Of a stretch of DNA of 64,000 nt, positions 62,830 through 64,000 are shown in pieces. The DNA comes from a virus. The DNA lies in the IMG/VR virus record IMGVR_UViG_3300031963_000016, positions 62,001-126,000 of that record, one strand, 5' to 3'. Numbering within the stretch: the first letter of the stretch is position 1; every line of letters begins with the position of its first letter. The notes beneath the pieces are model-generated. The model worked only from the letters and a program-made list of their open reading frames with translations, had not been told where the DNA came from and made no database searches. Position numbers and translations under genes: made by a program.

Positions 62830-62868
62830 TCGCAGGGAGATACGCCATCGTCTCCCTGCGATTCTTTT
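62830..62868 (+). terminator. Terminator after the lysine-rich gene
   Basis: An 11-bp perfect stem (62830-62840 with 62851-62861) with a 10-base loop, G/C-rich, and a TTCTTTT tail. Strong intrinsic terminator. Confidence 0.88.
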
Positions 62869-62896
62869 CGTTTGATGGTTATATAATGGAGATAAT

Positions 62897-63151
62897 ATGT
62901 CTAAACAAGATCTACTTTTGAAACACTTGAGGAATGGTAAGGTATTTACTGCCAAACAGATTTCTGCTTCTTTTGGTATCGCTCATCCTGCCAGCACTAT
63001 CCGTAATCTTCGTGAGCAAGGTTATTGCGTTTATGCAAACGACGCAGTTGTGAACGGAACTAAGGTTGTTAAGTATCGTCTTGGCCAACCTACTCGTTCT
63101 ATGGTTGCAATTGCCAATCGTGTTGCAGGTGCTTCTGTGTTTACTCGTTAA
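62897..63151 (+). CDS. Small winged-helix-like protein
   Basis: 84 residues after a GGAGATAAT leader. LLKHLRNGKVFTAKQISASF, GIAHPASTIRNLREQGYCVY, and a beta hairpin (AVVNGTKVVKYRLG) give the helix-helix-wing order of a small winged helix-turn-helix domain. Such proteins occur widely in phages, often annotated as helix-turn-helix. It could be a transcription regulator, but binding site and target are unknown. Flanked by terminator-like hairpins on both sides, so it may be its own short unit; TATAAT at 62882 lies too close to the ATG to be a normal -10. Confidence 0.72.
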   Translation: MSKQDLLLKHLRNGKVFTAKQISASFGIAHPASTIRNLREQGYCVYANDAVVNGTKVVKYRLGQPTRSMVAIANRVAGASVFTR

Positions 63152-63163
63152 ACAGTGAACTGC

Positions 63164-63191
63164 ATATGGACACTTGAAAGAGTGTCCATAT
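63164..63191 (+). terminator. Hairpin before the DUF5664-like gene
   Basis: A perfect 11-bp stem (63164-63174 with 63181-63191) with a 6-base loop. The T tail is weak (TTGGTTTC), so it may act as a processing or stability element rather than a terminator. Confidence 0.55.
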
Positions 63192-63212
63192 TTGGTTTCA
63201 TTGGAGATGAAT

Positions 63213-63554
63213 ATGGCAAGCAAAGAAGAAGTTAAAAAATCTCAAAACGCAACGACAGGTGGTCGTAAATTTGATGGCGGTAAACTGCAATACGGTTTAC
63301 TGCCACCACTTGCATTAAAAGCAACTGTAGAAATTCTAACATTTGGTGCAGAGAAATACGAACCAGATAATTGGAAACATGTTCCAGATTCTAAGCGCAG
63401 ATACTTTGATGCAATGCAACGACATCTATGGGCATGGAAAGAGGGAGAGCAAAACGATCCTGAGTCTGGTAAGAATCACTTGGCGCATGCAATGTGTTGC
63501 TTGATGTTTCTTTATGAGCATGATGTGAAATACTCTAAAGATTCCACAAAGTGA
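63213..63554 (+). CDS. DUF5664/dATP-dGTP pyrophosphohydrolase-like protein
   Basis: The ATG at 63213 lies 6 bp after TTGGAG; 113 residues. The in-frame start at 63207 would overlap the spacing region. Conserved phrases GGRKFDGGKLQYGLLPPLAL, VEILTFGAEKYEPDNWKHVP, YFDAMQRHLWAWKEGEQNDP, ESGKNHLAHAMCCLMFLYEH identify the phage family DUF5664, related to all-alpha nucleotide pyrophosphohydrolases (MazG-like), in which the E, D and H residues bind metal. It may adjust nucleotide pools, but activity is not proven. Confidence 0.78.
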   Translation: MASKEEVKKSQNATTGGRKFDGGKLQYGLLPPLALKATVEILTFGAEKYEPDNWKHVPDSKRRYFDAMQRHLWAWKEGEQNDPESGKNHLAHAMCCLMFLYEHDVKYSKDSTK

Positions 63555-63569
63555 AAACGGCAAATATAT

Positions 63570-63599
63570 TTGTCGGATTATCGGTTTTTGAGGTATAAT
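63570..63599 (+). promoter_or_regulatory. Promoter of gp45 (TTGTCG, 18 bp, TATAAT)
   Basis: -35 at 63570-63575 and consensus -10 at 63594-63599, 41 bp before gp45. Related to the TTGTCT family but with an 18-bp spacer. Confidence 0.68.
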
Positions 63600-63640
63600 G
63601 TTTATACATAGTAATGTAGTTTTATTTGACAGGAGAAAGT

Positions 63641-64000
63641 ATGAAACTTAGTAAAGAAACAGTTGCTCTTTTTAAGAACTTTGCGGGAATTAACAGCAAT
63701 CTTCTTTTAAAGAATGGCAACAAACTCGCAACAATCTCTGGTCAGAAGAATGTGATGGCAGATGCAACTGTAACAGAAACATTCCCTGACTTTGGAATTT
63801 ATGATCTAAACGAATTCCTAGGTGCGATGTCTTTGTTCGATGACCCCGAACTCACCTTCCAAGACAAGTATGTATCAATCAGTCAAGGCAACATGAAGAT
63901 TAAATTCTTCGCTGCAGAACCATCTGTTTTGACTGCACCTCAGAAAGCAATCACATTCCCTGAAGCAGAAATTTCTTTTAATATGTCAGCATCGATGCTG
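63641..64000 (+). CDS. 45: Sliding clamp gp45 (3' end beyond window)
   Basis: The first 120 residues are present; T4 gp45 has 228. The start (MKLSKETVALFKNFAGINSN) is nearly that of T4 (MKLSKDTTALLKNFATINSG), and FGIYDLNEFLGAMSLFDD and the P-x-K-x-I-x-F-P segment also fit. The clamp tethers DNA polymerase gp43 and, together with gp55 and gp33, activates late promoters. Ribosome site AGGAGA. In T4 the loader genes 44 and 62 follow, expected just outside the window. Confidence 0.95.
   Translation, partial: MKLSKETVALFKNFAGINSNLLLKNGNKLATISGQKNVMADATVTETFPDFGIYDLNEFLGAMSLFDDPELTFQDKYVSISQGNMKIKFFAAEPSVLTAPQKAITFPEAEISFNMSASML

Noticed and set aside
62882-62887. TATAAT as -10 for the winged-helix gene.
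   Set aside because: It merges with the ribosome site and lies 10 bp from the ATG, and no -35 is found at 16-18 bp; support is poor.

Overview
The window is a continuous piece of an AT-rich, T4-like (straight-tailed, contractile) myovirus genome. Every gene I can support lies on the + strand, most are packed with 1-20 bp overlaps or gaps, and there are no tRNAs, rRNAs, insertion sequences or CRISPR arrays. Gene order and protein features match the marine/freshwater branch of T4-like phages (cyanophage/pelagiphage-like) better than coliphage T4: gp67-core-gp21-gp22-gp23 followed by uvsY-uvsW-gp55-gp47-gp46-gp45, a CobS/MoxR-like ATPase, a very large DUF4815-type virion protein, and oversized wedge proteins. 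No photosynthesis or other host-diagnostic gene is visible, so the host cannot be named from this window.

Layout. (1) 1-20.7 kb: baseplate hub and wedge, i.e. a gp27-like hub protein cut by the window edge, a 1019-aa gp5-like spike with two peptidoglycan-hydrolase domains, a PAAR tip, gp25, gp6, a gp7-position wedge protein, an enlarged gp8 and a 2344-aa virion protein. (2) 20.7-35.9 kb: a large tail-fibre/receptor-binding region with about 15 genes, including an S74 self-cleaving fibre, three tandem paralogous glycine-rich adhesin-like genes, two giant repeat fibres, a collagen-like protein and an extremely glycine-rich protein. (3) 35.9-49.6 kb: neck, packaging, tail sheath and tube, portal, prohead core, protease, scaffold and major capsid genes, then a tail-completion-like protein. 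gp16 is absent from its T4 position. (4) 49.6-64 kb: recombination, transcription and replication genes: uvsY, uvsW, an LSm-like protein, the late sigma factor gp55, an AAA+ ATPase, gp47, a phosphoribosyltransferase-like protein, a conserved hypothetical, an HNH homing-type endonuclease, gp46, a 54-aa ORF, a VWA/HEXXH protein paired with a MoxR/CobS-like ATPase, a lysine-rich protein, a small winged-helix-like protein, a DUF5664-like protein and the start of the gp45 clamp.

Regulation is legible. Structural genes are preceded by T4-type late boxes (NATAAATA or CTAAATA), which the encoded gp55 and gp45 would serve. The non-structural part carries sigma70-like promoters, four of them with the same TTGTCT -35 box and exact 17-bp spacing. 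Strong hairpin terminators follow the adhesin cluster, gp23 and the lysine-rich gene.

Most interesting points: the CobT-like VWA/HEXXH plus MoxR/CobS pair under copied promoter modules; an HNH endonuclease whose ribosome-binding site lies in a hairpin with a late-promoter-like box in its 5' half; module insertions shared between gp8, gp14 and gp18; and the GH19 plus M15 double-hydrolase spike.
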